A stretch of DNA of 64,000 bases, taken from NCBI GenBank assembly GCA_037176885.1, contig JAWWNJ010000094.1, positions 62,001 to 126,000 on the forward strand, in the 5' to 3' direction. The notes under the pieces are model-generated. The model saw nothing but the letters and a program-made list of their open reading frames with translations. It made no database searches and was not told the origin of the DNA. Origin of the DNA: Favolaschia claudopus (taxonomy: Eukaryota; Basidiomycota; Agaricomycetes; Agaricales; Mycenaceae). Positions 1 through 11,563 of this stretch are shown here, piece by piece; positions within the stretch are counted from its first letter, which is position 1, and each line of letters starts with the position of its first letter. A program made the translations under genes and the position numbers.

Positions 1-397
1 ATGTCGACCAAAAGCGGGCATCGCCGGAATATTTGAGCATTCGACCTGCGCTGTGATACTTTGTATGGAGGGTCTCGAAATGTCTGTGGTCTAGTTTCCC
101 GGAACGAGGTCGGCGGACAGGAAGCGAGGCGATCGGGGCTGGTGCGGCGGAGGTGGGGCCGGAGACTGACGCTACCGGGGTGATTTGCGGTAGAGATGAG
201 GGGCCTGCAACAGGAGCTGTATCCTCCGAAACCTCGCCCTCTTCTGTGGGTACTGCACGTCGAAGCGAGTCAGTGCGAGGCCGCTTGTTGGACTCTGGGA
301 GCGGAGGCGGGGCCTTGCGTTTAAACGAAGGAGCTGGCGAGGAGGAGCGGGATGGCGGGGGAGATGGAGGAAGAGTGGGAGGCAGAGGAGGGGCCAG
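1..397 (-). CDS. Partial nuclear-looking hypothetical protein running off the left edge
   Basis: One reading frame stays open for 132 codons from an AG splice acceptor at about 398 to the left end of the window. It starts with a proline/serine-rich stretch, then has a basic segment (FKRKAPPP ... NKRPRTDS) that looks like a nuclear localisation signal. An acidic patch (EEGEVSED) follows, and the piece ends with RRPRSGKLDHRHFETLHTKY and LKYSGDARFW, which looks like the start of a folded domain. An upstream exon probably lies at 398-540, but I could not join it in phase. I do not recognise the family. Codon use and composition differ clearly from the surrounding non-coding DNA, so I believe it is real but incomplete. 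Confidence 0.55.
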   Translation of the reverse strand, partial: MAPPLPPTLPPSPPPSRSSSPAPSFKRKAPPPLPESNKRPRTDSLRRAVPTEEGEVSEDTAPVAGPSSLPQITPVASVSGPTSAAPAPIASLPVRRPRSGKLDHRHFETLHTKYHSAGRMLKYSGDARFWST

Positions 398-540
398 CTG
401 ACCGATGAGCTAGATGATGTCAGGACTGGGACGAGCTGAGGACGAGATGGGGAGTGAGGATACCTGAAGATTTCTGAGCAGAGCGTCGCGGGACCATTTA
501 CTTGAGGGAGTGAGTAGAACGTTAGCAACGATGAGGAGGA

Positions 541-3013
541 TTAGTACCTGTTGTGTTCTGACATTGGTGGTAGCAGGACAAGATGCGGTAGCGGACAGGA
601 ATGGCGGTCAGTCAGTGGCCGTTACTCTCTCCGCATTAGGAAACTCCCGTCAGACAATGACAGACCCCCGTCACCCTGTTGCTAACTCTTCTAAGCCTTT
701 GTGTTTCTTATTCCCCACTCAGACATCGCTCTAGATTTCTATAATCCGAAGTACAGACCCTTGGTAGACCTACTACTTTATTATTCTATTGCTATGCCTC
801 TGCAACACCTCTGGCCACCTCTCGATTTTGATTGCGGCCCGCATTTGTACAGCGCTCAGGTGGTATCCAGTCCGAGGTTTCAGCAATTATCCCCCCGACC
901 CCATCGCAGCTCATCCCAATCCAATTTCGGTCTCAGACTCCAGTCTCCCTGTTCAAACAAAATTTTCCCATTTGGCCTCGGGCTCTGTCGGCACCGCCGT
1001 GCGACAATCCTCCCCGTGGAATTACTCTCACCGAGTCAACTCCGAGGAATGCCTACACAAGCAACCGTGCACCGGAATGTTTCCAGCCCAACAGCGCGTC
1101 AACGGGCAAAAAAATGAGAACGATCACGTGCATACCGCCCTCCTCTTTCCTTTTCCTTTCCTTTTCCTCCACAGCGACTCCGGCGGTAGCACATTCCGGT
1201 CCGATACAGACGTTCGACCCATCCACAACGGCGATCACCTGGTCGCCGGCGCAGGTACCCCAGTACGGAACTGGATATTGGTATGAATGATGAGCCTACG
1301 CCCACGGCCCACGGCCAGACGCGGACGTACGGTTCCTACATCTGAATATATGCATCTTAGCATACCCCGCAACGTTCGTGAGGTTACATACCTCCCCAAC
1401 ATGGACCACCATAAGTACGCTCATCCTTTGCCCATCGGGAAGCTCACAATATCCCGTGGCGTTGTCTGCGTTGAATTATTCATTAGTTCACGATCATCTC
1501 GACTGCATGCAAACACTCCCACCTACTATGATCGTCGCATTTTGAGTCTTGATTCATCCAGGCACTCATGTTGATAGCTGCAGCGCTCAGTCAGACGGTT
1601 TGCCATGCTCAAGCTAATGGCGATGGATGTCCAACGAAGCCGACGTCGTTGATACATATCGTTCGGTGCTTGTGTGCATCCTTGACAGTTGTAATGACCT
1701 GCAAGTTTCTCGTGACGCGCAGACGCACTTTGCCTGAAAACCATAGATCAGATTGAAATTCGATTCGAAGGCAAATGAAGACTTGGCTTACCTTCAAGAT
1801 AACCTGCTCACTCAAACTCAACAACGCAGAATACAATCCACTGATCAATCTTCCTTTCGTTTTTACCGTAGATCTTCCAAGGTTAATCTTCAACGATCAA
1901 TGCTCGCCGCCTTCGTCCCGAACACCCGACGAAAGGTCACGAACACAAGTACCCGACCGACCTGACCACATACCGCACATTACTGGGGTTCCCGTGCCGC
2001 TCCCAGGGTCTTTCCCGGACAAATGCAGACCGTGACTTGCGCGAAGCTTCTTTTTTCTACATTGATTCCCCACTGGCCATTCCGGGGAGGCTTCTCGATG
2101 GATGCAGATCTCTAAATTGAATCCAAGCTCATAGACCGCTGGATGAGCTAGGCACCGGCGCGGCCATCGTTATTTCCAGCGACGGGCTCGGAGCGAAAGA
2201 GACGACCGTCGTCCAAAGACATAAATTGAATGATGCATGTGTAAAGGGCGAACTAGGAACTGAGAAGCAAACACAAGTTATCCACCAGGTCCAGAGACTT
2301 TGTGGAAAATGACGTATGATACAGTCCCAGTATAGCCTGAAATAATTCGACGTTGACAGAAAACACAGCGAACAGAGGTTGAGTATGTCACAGAGGAGCC
2401 GGAAGAAATAAGAGAAAAAGCAAGCAACACAGTTGAGCAAACGCATGTCCGCCGACCCAGCTCTCGGCAAAGCTCGAACAGAATCTAGAGAAGAATTTCT
2501 TTAAATCGCCACGCGGCGGAAGAACGTTAACGATGGACAGCCATGAGGGGGTCCGTGAGGGACCGAACATAACACAGAACAGCATGGAGAACAACGAGAA
2601 CAAAAGGTTCGGATGATGGCCATAGCGAACGGTGCCAGTGGTCCTAGACAGACGTGACTTTCGGCGAGTCCGGCGGAAAACGGTGTAGGGCCGATGAGGA
2701 CGAGGGGTGTTGTGGAATGAAGAAACTGGGCTTCCAATTGCAGGCCAGCTGTTATATAGACCATTCCAGGTTGCGTCGCGTCAAAACATGCAGCCATCGC
2801 GCGAGAGCTTGGCAGAAACAACACGCGAACACGTGTTTTAGATCCCATCATCGCGTCATGACGCGTGTACAATTTGGATCGACCAACCAACTAAATACAA
2901 TTATAAGATACGGATAGGGATGTACAAACAAGTAGGTAGTGATAATGAATACAGAGGGTCTCCAGGTATAGCAGTCAACAAGAAAAGAGATGGTACAAAT
3001 TGAGAGGGGGGTG
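541..3013. other. 2.5 kb without a recognisable gene
   Basis: Both strands hold only short open frames of up to about 165 codons, often overlapping in several frames, and none has a motif I know. A minus-strand frame at about 2400-2890 is somewhat hydrophobic but has no supporting structure. This stretch may hold the promoter and 5' exons of the gene at the left edge, or untranslated or decayed sequence. Confidence 0.5.
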
Positions 3014-4229
3014 TCACTTTGCCTTTGCAACCTTCCGCTTTCCGGTCGGCGCCCGTTTATTTGTGCCGCGTCCAGCAGCCACTTGTGCGTCTTTCGTGGC
3101 GGGGTAGGGTGTAGCGCGAGGAGATTCAATCGTTTCGGGCGGCGTCTTGCGAGTACGACTCCGCGTCACCATGCCTGTCTCCGCTACGGTCGGCTCAACC
3201 TCAACAGTGTCCGTCGGTGGCGCAATGAGTCGTCCCTTGCCTTTCTCATTGACAATATCGAGCACAACGGTGGTTTCTGCGGAAGAAACTGAGGCGGCGC
3301 GAGAGGACGTCGGGGAGATGGAGGAGGAAGATGTGGACGCCACAAGAGTATCATTGGACTCCTGCGACGACGATCGCGTTCGATTGGCGGTCGGACGGGA
3401 AGTGGAGATCGAGGCCATGACTGCAGGTGGAATGGTAGCGCTTTCGAGCTCAATCTCGGCTCGCTTCATCCGCTGCCGTGCACTGACACGCTGCGGCGCG
3501 GGTGTGGATACATCAGCTACTGGATTGCGACGACGCTTGGAGTCGATGGGAGGTGTGGCGGGGGCACTTGCGGAGGGAGAGTTGGGTGTCTCGTTCTGCT
3601 GCGACCGGAGTGCAGCCGCACGTGTAAGCCGCGGTGGGTGCATTTGTGTCTTTTGTGGCGACACTCGGGTAACCGCCTCAGGGTCAGCTCGCGCCGCGAT
3701 AGATTTGCACGCCGCTCTGCGATCCTGATCCGCAAGGATTTGAAGTGCCCGTTCAGCACTCTCCCATACAGCAGGGAGTTCGAGATTCCGACTATGGGAG
3801 TCTGCAGATCGGCGGGTCAGTCTTCGAGGGAACATGATGACAAGTATACGCACTGATCACACGCTGGACAGTGTTGGCAGAACCGACGCGCCGGGAGGGC
3901 ATCCAAAATAGGTTATGGAGACCGTGCGTCTCGTCTTGCAGGACACAGATGGCGACGAGGGCAAAGGCAATTTCTGTGGATTCGGGGATGTAGAGAGAAT
4001 TGTAGGAGGAGAGAACGCGAAGGGTATTGAGGAATCGCTGGACTGAAGAGTGGTGAATGGAGATACGTTCTGGTGGAGGGGGATCGCGAAGGAGTACGGG
4101 TTTAGAGTGAAGTGGAGGAATGTCTGGCTGTTGGGAACGGTCAACTCTACAATAGGACTCTGCTGCGTGGGTGTGGATGGCGATGGCAAAGGCATCGAGC
4201 TCGCTGTGGGGTGCGGTGAGGAGCTGCAT
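3014..4229 (-). CDS. Hypothetical two-exon protein with basic, Ser/Thr-rich C-terminus
   Basis: Exon 1 runs from ATG 4229 (MQLLTAPHSELDAFA) to 3854. A 52-nt intron at 3802-3853 (GTGCGT...CTGCAG) joins it in phase to exon 2, which ends at a TGA at 3014-3016 after KRKVAKAK. The first ~125 residues are mixed and probably folded (SVQRFLNTLRVLSSYNSLY, STEIAFALVAICVLQDE). The remaining ~230 residues are low-complexity, rich in Ser, Thr, Pro and Arg, with repeated TRSRTRK/KRRRNP-type basic patches that suggest nuclear localisation. No family recognised. The open frame on the opposite strand of exon 2 is a composition shadow. Confidence 0.65.
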
Positions 4230-4552
4230 AGTAGCGGGGGGCGGTGGGGAGGGTAGTGGGGAGTATGTGGAGGTACTCAAAGAGAAGACCATTAAAGCAA
4301 AGGGCACAAGCGCGTCGAGGTGGATCACAAAACGTCAATGAATTGTGATGACAAGCATCGCCTTTCTAAAAAGCCAAAACTGGTAGCATTCGAAAACAAT
4401 CAAACAATGAGATGTGCCCTCCAAGTGCTTAGTACGGAAGTTGAATGAACTAGTTACAACGAGACCAAGAAAGTAAGTAACAAAGTCGAAGCTATCACAT
4501 TGAAATCCAACGAGCAACGGTGAACAATATTCAATTACACAAACCGACTCGA

Positions 4553-5073
4553 TCACGACTCGGAAATCGTTTCGTATACAGCGCGCATCTCCGGCGTAAG
4601 AGACAAAGAGGACACGGGAAGCAATACAACGCGCATGATCTCAAGAAACTATAGTAAGGCGAACGTCAGCTCGGTGCACTGCTTGAGGGGGGAAGAGAAA
4701 CACGCACATAAAGCAACACACGACCTTTATACCCTCTGTCTCCCTTGCCACATCTACGCCCCGATCAACCTCTGGAATAGGCTGCTCTAACATCGAGTCG
4801 GTCGGGGAATAGAGGGTGTGGAACGAGCGGGCCACTTACTTTGACCACTATGAAGAACACGGCGATAACGACGACGACCAAAACGATGCCCATACAAGGT
4901 GAGTCTGCACGCTGAGGTACCGCGTCGTCAGAGAGGCCGATGTGAACGCGAAAACTGTCTACGCGCGGGGCAAGCGGAGTGGGAGGCTCAGGTGTAGGGA
5001 CGTGGATGGTGATATTGACGTTGGAAAAGGCAAGCGACGAGTGCTGTGCATTGAATTCAAGCGAGTGCGCCAT
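4553..5073 (-). CDS. Small single-pass membrane protein, three exons
   Basis: Start ATG 5073 (MAHSLEFNAQHSSLAFSNV); an upstream in-frame ATG at 5115 is also possible. Exon 1 ends in a strong transmembrane segment (MGIVLVVVVIAVFFIVV). Phase-0 introns with GTAAGT...CAGAG-type and GTCGTG...TATAG borders join it to VDRGVDVARETEGIK and then to FLEIMRVVLLPVSSLS, ending at TGA 4553-4555. The product is about 125 aa, with a ~70-residue luminal or extracellular N-terminal part, one membrane helix and a short tail. Spacing and phase are clean across all three exons. I do not recognise the family, and nothing in the neighbours hints at its job. Confidence 0.6.
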
Positions 5074-5117
5074 TGGGGAGGGTGGTGGTGGTTTAGAAGA
5101 AAGAGAGTGACACACAG

Positions 5118-6400
5118 ATCTTGATCAATATGTCTTTTATGCTTCAGAGCAACGCCAGCAACCCTCCCACACCGCCGACAACAAACCCCAACGATGGATC
5201 GTCAAGATAATTCCTAATCATTCTCGTTAGCATGTTAAAGAGGATGAAGGCAAGAGGAACCCAGCGTATCTAAACGAGGCGAAATTGTTCTCAACAATAC
5301 CCGACACAGTCTCCACCTCAAGACCAATACCACCAGCAGGGCTCGTTTCGGGCTTTCAGCCACCACAGCAAACACACATATATCCTCCCCATCCTCGTCC
5401 ACTACCACCACAGCAACAATCACAACGATGCACATCTCGACGGTAACGAACACAAGCAGCTGCGCCTCCGCCGAAGCATTTCACTTGGGGTTGGCCAGAA
5501 CATATCGATGATCCTGACGATTGACGCCTCCCGCCTCGTTTCCCCCGCTAACACCCAGTCCATGCTCTACTGTTGCCGCCGATTCAGACCTGCAAAAAGC
5601 ATCGAGGACAGAAGAAGTAAAGTGATTCGAGATGACAAACATTTTGGCACTGCACGCTCACTTCACCTCAACCCGATCTCGACCCCCCCCCAATCACCAC
5701 TCTCAGCCACCCACGCTTTGACGTACCTGTGGAGTTGAATTCAAAATTTCTACTTGAATCAACACCGGATCCGCTAGATCTGCAGACTGGAGAACAGGCA
5801 TAAGTTAGCTCCATAGTTGGACTGAATAAAGAAAGCATAACGACGCACCAATTAAACAAAACCCGAAACCTAACCACCCAGCCTTCGTTCACTCTCCAAA
5901 ATCAACTGCGTCCCCATCCGTTCATGCCTGTCAGATACGAATAAACAGGAGGTGAAGGAGACAATATCGTCGACGGAGTTGGACCAGATGATGGGACGCG
6001 TTCGTCGCGCTGGGGAATAAAATTGGGTGAGTGATTGAGTAGAGGGAACGAGGGAAACGCGGAGGGAACCACCCACCTAAAACGCTTCTGGCGCAACCTC
6101 TTCGTCGCGTATGATCCCGTGAGTTTCATCTTCCAAATTACCGTCCAACCTCTTCTCATCTTTCTACAGCGCTTCCTCGCAATGCTCTTACCATCCCGTT
6201 GAGATGCAAAGGTGTTGTAGGCCGAGGACCGGTTTCGTACAAGAGTTCTGGTTCGGGCGCAGGTCGGTTTATTGGGGCAGCTGAGAGTATCTGTAAGTAG
6301 ATTGAAATGGACTCACCAGACACGCTGTAGATTAGCCTCCCAAAATGTGCCGTGCACAGCATAATTGATTGACATATTGTGTCAATCGCAGACCGGACCG
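5118..6400 (-). CDS. Unresolved multi-exon gene (fragments only)
   Basis: Several short, protein-like pieces lie in order on the minus strand with plausible splice sites between them: ...EPELLYETGPRPTTPLHLNG (about 6240), RPIIWSNSVDDIVSFTS (about 5980), ADPVLIQVEILNSTPQ (about 5750) and GIGLEVETVSGIVENNF (about 5300). A phase-matched 46-nt intron joins the last of these to NYLDDPSLGFVVGG...LLALL, with a stop near 5143. The last two pieces join convincingly; the others could not be put into one consistent frame. The hydrophobic end could be a tail anchor. Family unknown. Some of the upstream pieces may instead be 3' exons of the TET/JBP-like gene. Confidence 0.3.
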
Positions 6401-6744
6401 AATGGCGGTGACGTCAAAACGCGAGCAAGATGAAGAAAGATTCACTTGCTTGTTAAAACTCACGTTTGTACGGGGAAGGCAATTGACAACTAGGAACACC
6501 CAATCAGTATCAAAACAAATCCGGAACTTTGAAACGTACCATTGAACGAGATTCCACTGCTCGGTGTTGCGCTTGGATCAATGAAATCAAGAGAGCCATG
6601 CTGTAGATTAACTCGAGTAGCAAAATCAGGCATCGTTTGCACGGATGCCAGAACCTCGTCGACGGTATCCGTCGGTGACACAGACGCGTCCGTCGGTTGC
6701 TTCCTTGACTTTCACGGTCGGCGGTATAACGCAAGTTAATGATA

Positions 6745-7959
6745 TTAAAGAAAAGCATAATCACCAGTAACAATACGAGCAAGGAGAGAGCTATCAGTAA
6801 AACATGTGAATACGAGACGACGACCAGCTCCAGACACTGCGCAGTGGGCCAGCAGTCGGGTTCGGACAACCAACACTGCGCCGGGAGGTAGAGGTATGCG
6901 GTGGCCGAGCTGAGGCGTACAAAACTCTCCGTTGTCATAATCCCCCATACAGAAGATGATGGCAAACCGGTGAAGACAGTCGTTCCAGTCAATGTGCAGG
7001 AACTCGGAGCAGCCCTCCTTCAGCGCGATTGTGAAGAAGAGGCCACCGAAATCCAAGTTCGGGCGGAGTCGGAGTTCGCGTCTAAGGAGCCGCCGCACAC
7101 GTCTGTGTATTCTACTGTACGCGTTAACGCCTGCGTCCAGTATGAACCAAAAAACGTACGCAGATTGAACCTGGTCGCCCTCAGGTGCATGCTCTCGCAT
7201 TAGCGGTTCCAACACGGGCACAACCTCCGCACGAACAATACCCAGGATCTCGTCTAGTCCCTCGATCACGAGCTTCTGGCGTTCCCGTGCCTTCTTCAAT
7301 GATGCCGCAGAGAGCTTGTGGGCCATCGGTATCTTCTGCAGAGAATCGGCGGTAATGTAGGGCCATAAGCAGTATAATGACCATATCCCGAGGTGCAGAG
7401 CAGGACTGCGGGATCTCTGCAACTCCGTCGGAGGATAGCGGATGAAGGGCTTGATCCTGTCCCAGATGGACAGTATCCTCTGCTGCGTTTCAGGTTTCAC
7501 AACATCCGCGAAACGCATCACTAGCCACTTGGGCCATTGTTGCCGCAGCAGCGCCTCCCGCCACAAATTATTCTTGAATTCACGCCGAAGCAGCCACCGG
7601 GGTAAGCCGCCGGGACCGAAGCGTTTGAGTTGGGCGGGCGTAGGATCATCCGTCTTGATGAAGAGCGAGATATTCGGATCATCGCAGATGTCGGGGAGAG
7701 AGGTCGGGGCGCCCCAGTGAAGACGCGAAGCAGCTTCTGACACGAGTTTGCGATCCCGTCGTCCCGAAGCAAACTCGTCAGGAAATCGGACGGCGAGGTG
7801 TATCATCTCTGCCCGCAACAGTTCAGAGTGAGATGCGGTGAGAGATAACGTGAATACGCACGCGCAAAGTGGCCAAAATTCTGAACGCTGCGTAGCTTGA
7901 CCTTGCGCGGGCGTTGCTGCTTTTGGAGCGTGCTTACTGGCCCCTTTCCTCGGTGAGTG
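6745..7959 (-). CDS. TET/JBP-like 2-oxoglutarate/Fe(II) dioxygenase
   Basis: A single 405-codon open frame runs from an acceptor at 7959 to a stop at 6745. The C-terminal third carries the double-stranded beta-helix signature of the TET/JBP family: an iron-binding H-x-D in EFLHIDWNDCLHR, a GDYDNGEF loop, and the distal iron His plus 2-oxoglutarate Arg region in TRLLAHCAV...GRRLVFT. Known members hydroxylate 5-methylcytosine or thymine in DNA, and Agaricomycetes carry many copies, often beside KDZ-type transposons. The substrate here is inferred. The start is uncertain: no ATG opens the frame, so a short 5' exon is likely (ATG at 8030 is one candidate). A further 3' exon (about 6490-6681, SPTDTVDEVLASVQTMPDF) could extend the C-terminus by splicing. 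Confidence 0.75.
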   Translation of the reverse strand, partial: HSPRKGASKHAPKAATPAQGQATQRSEFWPLCACVFTLSLTASHSELLRAEMIHLAVRFPDEFASGRRDRKLVSEAASRLHWGAPTSLPDICDDPNISLFIKTDDPTPAQLKRFGPGGLPRWLLRREFKNNLWREALLRQQWPKWLVMRFADVVKPETQQRILSIWDRIKPFIRYPPTELQRSRSPALHLGIWSLYCLWPYITADSLQKIPMAHKLSAASLKKARERQKLVIEGLDEILGIVRAEVVPVLEPLMREHAPEGDQVQSAYVFWFILDAGVNAYSRIHRRVRRLLRRELRLRPNLDFGGLFFTIALKEGCSEFLHIDWNDCLHRFAIIFCMGDYDNGEFCTPQLGHRIPLPPGAVLVVRTRLLAHCAVSGAGRRLVFTCFTDSSLLARIVTGDYAFL

Positions 7960-9258
7960 CTATGGAGGAATCAGAAAAGGCAGGATGGGGGGGAATAGAT
8001 GGCAAACCGGGGTTTACGATGGCGGCCCATTACGCTTCGACAGAGGGGTGGTGGTAGGAGGTGGTGGTAGTCAAGAGAAAAGAGTGGGTGGATCCAGTCA
8101 ATGATTAACACTGATTGCGGGCATCGATCCCCGTGTCTTGGCGATGCTTTATAACCTCTCCACGCAGTTTTTGAAACTCAGCCCGCTTTTGCTTTCACCC
8201 CTGCAGCTTGGTCGATGGCCTGCTGGATGTGATACAAGGTGCAGCCGGCCGCTTGCCCTTTCTTCTCGACGGGCAACTTTCATGGTTGTCCCATTCGCGG
8301 CCCTCCGAACGTGCAAATGCCCTTGCACGCTCGCGGGGGAGTCGCCCTACCGGGGGCTATCCGGTGGGGCGGCAGCGTTTGCTGTCGAGATTCCTGGAAA
8401 GGTGTCATTGCGGTCGTTTTCCTGTTCGAGGGCCTCGAGAGGGTGCGACTCATAGGAATGGGCTCATCTCCCTCTTTTCATCAATGGCAACCTGTTGCGT
8501 GACGCTTGTGCTGGTCAAGGTAAACGTTTAAATACTGTGGACATATTGAATTAATCGATCTACAGTTTTGAGAGGTCCCCTTTCGGAGATGGGACGTACT
8601 TTGCGTGGGCATCATGAAAAAGCGGAACGTATTGGCAACGCGGGTAAGAGTTTTGTCTGCGGCGAATCCTACCTTGCTCAACGCTCTGCAGTTTTTGCAC
8701 GAGCTGAGCGCTCGAATTTATTGCAAACGGGGGAATGTATCCCTCGGTTGGGTACGAGTTTTTTCGGCGGTCAATCCGGTCTTGGTTGACAGACCACAGT
8801 GTTTTTGCGCGCTGCGCGGTCGAATTTAGACGCTTCCCCAGCGGTTGGGGTTGGGTTCCACTCTGGCGGACTAAAGGGCCTGAGCACCCCTCCGTCCAGA
8901 GCGACCTATTCAGCTGCTCACTGGATAGGTCAAGGAGTGCCCGTAATTGCGTGTTGAGCAGGAGTTATAATACAAAATCTTATGTATCTTCACCTTATTC
9001 CACTTTAAAACTGGCGAGTCGAGAAACATAGGCCACTGTATATTTTTGTTGGCACCTGCCGCTAACCCTAACCCAATTGCAATGAGACCTTAGCAAAATT
9101 CGAGGTGGGGAGGAGTGAGACATACTTGTATGACCTTTTTCCTGCACCTAGAACCCAAACTTCGGCCTCATGACTCGCCCTTTCTCGCAAACGGTCTATT
9201 CAGCTTTTGATACAGTAAATGCTTCAATTGTTACTAAAGATACAAAGTACATGTACAT
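7960..9258. other. Intergenic, with an imperfect direct repeat
   Basis: No convincing gene. Plus-strand frames at 8138-8531 overlap in three frames and look like composition. The only structure I see is the two-copy repeat listed separately, and a doubled CCCTAA at 9062-9074. Confidence 0.5.
8642..8828. repeat. Two-copy imperfect direct repeat, 79 nt each
   Basis: The segment 8642-8720 (gggtaagagtttt ... gctcgaattta) recurs at 8750-8828 (gggtacgagtttt ... ggtcgaattta) with many substitutions but equal length. The offset is 108 nt. This looks like an old tandem duplication in non-coding DNA. Confidence 0.6.
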
Positions 9259-11563
9259 CTATTCAATACAATGAGAGATGCGCATGGGAATTACAGCTGC
9301 TCGCCCAAACAAATCATAGAAAGACTGCGTATAGTATTGAGCCACGGCGACTTCTAATTTCTCTCTCAACAAATCCGTCCACTCCAACTTCCCTTGAGCT
9401 TTACCGACGTCGGATAGAAATGCCGGTTTCGAGTTACGCGTCCTCCAATCGAGCATGAGCCGGGCTAGGCGGGCGAAGTATCGGTGCCGTTCCAGACTGT
9501 CTTCTGCGGCAAAACCCCGCTGGCTGAGGGGAACCGGAATACCGACCAGCATCCTACCGGCAAAACACATCTCGACCTCAGCCCTGCGGCGCTTAGACGA
9601 AGCGCGCTCATCCAAAGCAACCAATTCGTAGCGAAAATTGGTCTCTGCGAGCGCCCAAATCGTCTCCTTGACTCCCTCGATTGGATACCGCTCAATCTCT
9701 TCAGGTTTGAACGGGAAACGTTGGAGCCCTTGCAAACCAAGTGCATCGAAGATTGGCGAAAGCACTCGCACTAGTTCAGTATTTCGTTCGGCTGTCTTTT
9801 TGTTTGTGGATGGTCGGGCAGTGAGCCGACCGTCAAGTATATCTCGCCATTCTTGCGGCTTGAGTGCGGTAGCCAAACCAGGTACCGTTAAAGCGTAATG
9901 GAAGATGGGACGGAGTAGCATCCAGTGGTATATCATCATCTCCCGCTTAGCCGGTGATTCGGCGGAGACAAGAAGGGCGGGCTCAGGCAGCACATAATGA
10001 GTATCAGTCGAGCGACGTGATTCCGAGGGATGAGATCGGTTGACTCCCCGCAGAGCATTTGCCCAAACATCGATGGTGTCCGGCATCTCTGGCGCCTGAT
10101 GGACTTCGAACTTGTCGCGTCCCCCTTTTGGAGCTGTAATGTGATTCTTGGGATCTGCACACGGTTAGCAACAGTTAGAGTATATAGCAATCTCACTCAC
10201 AAGGCTCGTAACGACTGGATAGGCGTGCTCCGGGGCGCGCGGAGACTGAGACGGGGGTAGGAGCGATTTGGTCGATCGGCTGGTCGAACGGGTCGCGGTA
10301 CCATAGAACTTGCCCAGCCTCAGCTCTCATCGCCGCTACCTTCGCATTCGTATGATTCGCGACTCGGATTCGTTTGCTGTGAGGGGGCGGCGGCTCCAGC
10401 ATGGACGGGGGAGGCAGCTGTGGATGCACCTCACGAAGTATCACTTCCCGGCTGAAAGTATGCAAGGGGCGCACGAGCCAAAAAGGCAAGTGTGCAGCGA
10501 ATAGAGTGCTTGCGACGTCGACGCTGCTGGTGAACGCTCCCATAGTCTGGGCAACAGGGATATGCTGCGCCAGCCCCCCAGCATGCTCCTCCAGCGCGGC
10601 TCGTCGCTTTTGCAAATCGATTCTCGGCGAAAATATCCCCGCATATGCCATTACCGCGGCGAGCTCCAGGTAGGCGCGTTGAACCTCAGCCCAAGTAAAC
10701 TGTACTTTGTCGAATGGTGCTGGAAACGACGAGAGTCGTGCTAGACCCGATTCGATGCGGGGAATCAGCGCATTACACTGCGCCAGTGTTTCCGGTGCTG
10801 CCTTTACACGATGGCCGTCACAGTCCGCGAGGAGCTTGGCATAGAGGGTTCGTATTTCTTGCAGTTTCGGGGGCGAGACGAGACCAAGACCACGAGTGTT
10901 GGAAATGGGAATAGTGGTTGTAGAAGATATCTCCGTGTTGAAGTCTAACGTTGCCATGATCATGAAATCTTGTGGCTCTAGTATGTGGTGCATTATGGCG
11001 AGCTCGGGCCGGCCGTACGGGGTCGGGATGGCGGCAAAGTGGGGGAAATCAGGTGAGTACTGCTGCGGCCACAGAATGAAGTCGTCCGTGCCATAGCGCA
11101 TGTCGTCCCGCACATAGATGTCATGCGTGGTGGAGATAGATGGCGGAACGGGAATGTAGTCGGCGTTCGAGGTAATGAGATAGTGTTCCCCATTGATTTT
11201 CAGTGTGCATCCAACGCGCCCGTCCGCAGGACCGAGTCTATCTGCTATGATGTTGAATTCATGACGCGACGTTGAAGTGATACTCGGAGCGTACAATCAT
11301 TGTACGAAGCATTTCCATCTTGGTTTGGGTCTGGGTGGTTGCGCAAAATGTTGTATGCTTGATCCTGGGGCATTACCAGCTGTCGCAAACCGAGTAGGTT
11401 TACAGGGAGGGAACCAATAGTCCCCGGGGATGGATCTCGAGAGGTAGGTACAGGATGAAGTTCGAATTTGCCGTGAGAATGTGTTACGTACCTTGCTCTG
11501 GAGAAAGGCACGTAACAGGATTCTCACGACCCGATCTCCAGCAAGCCGTCTGGTCTTCCTCAT
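9259..11563 (-). CDS. 697-aa hypothetical protein of a basidiomycete accessory type
   Basis: Four exons assemble with matching phases: 11492-11563 (MRKTRRLAGDRVVRILLRAF), 11295-11379 (LVMPQDQAYNILRNHP), 10201-11241 and 9259-10154. They are separated by introns of 112, 53 and 46 nt and total exactly 698 codons including the stop. The middle part has AHLPFWLVRPLHTFSREVIL, followed by VLWYRDPFDQP and a conserved-looking C-terminal helical region. From memory, proteins with a similar 'xPFWLVRP' core are common in multiple copies in Agaricomycete genomes. I know no function. It is transcribed away from the following plus-strand gene, sharing a 530-bp upstream region. Confidence 0.7.

Noticed and set aside
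701..1305. Overlapping 138-165 codon plus-strand frames
   Set aside because: Three frames are open over the same stretch, none has a recognisable motif or consistent splice structure; treated as non-coding.
3147..3728. 193-codon plus-strand frame
   Set aside because: It lies exactly opposite the Ser/Arg-rich exon of the minus-strand gene; a composition shadow without motifs.
9062..9074. ctaaccctaaccc, a doubled telomere-type CCCTAA
   Set aside because: Only two units, flanked by unique sequence; expected by chance at this length and not a telomere.
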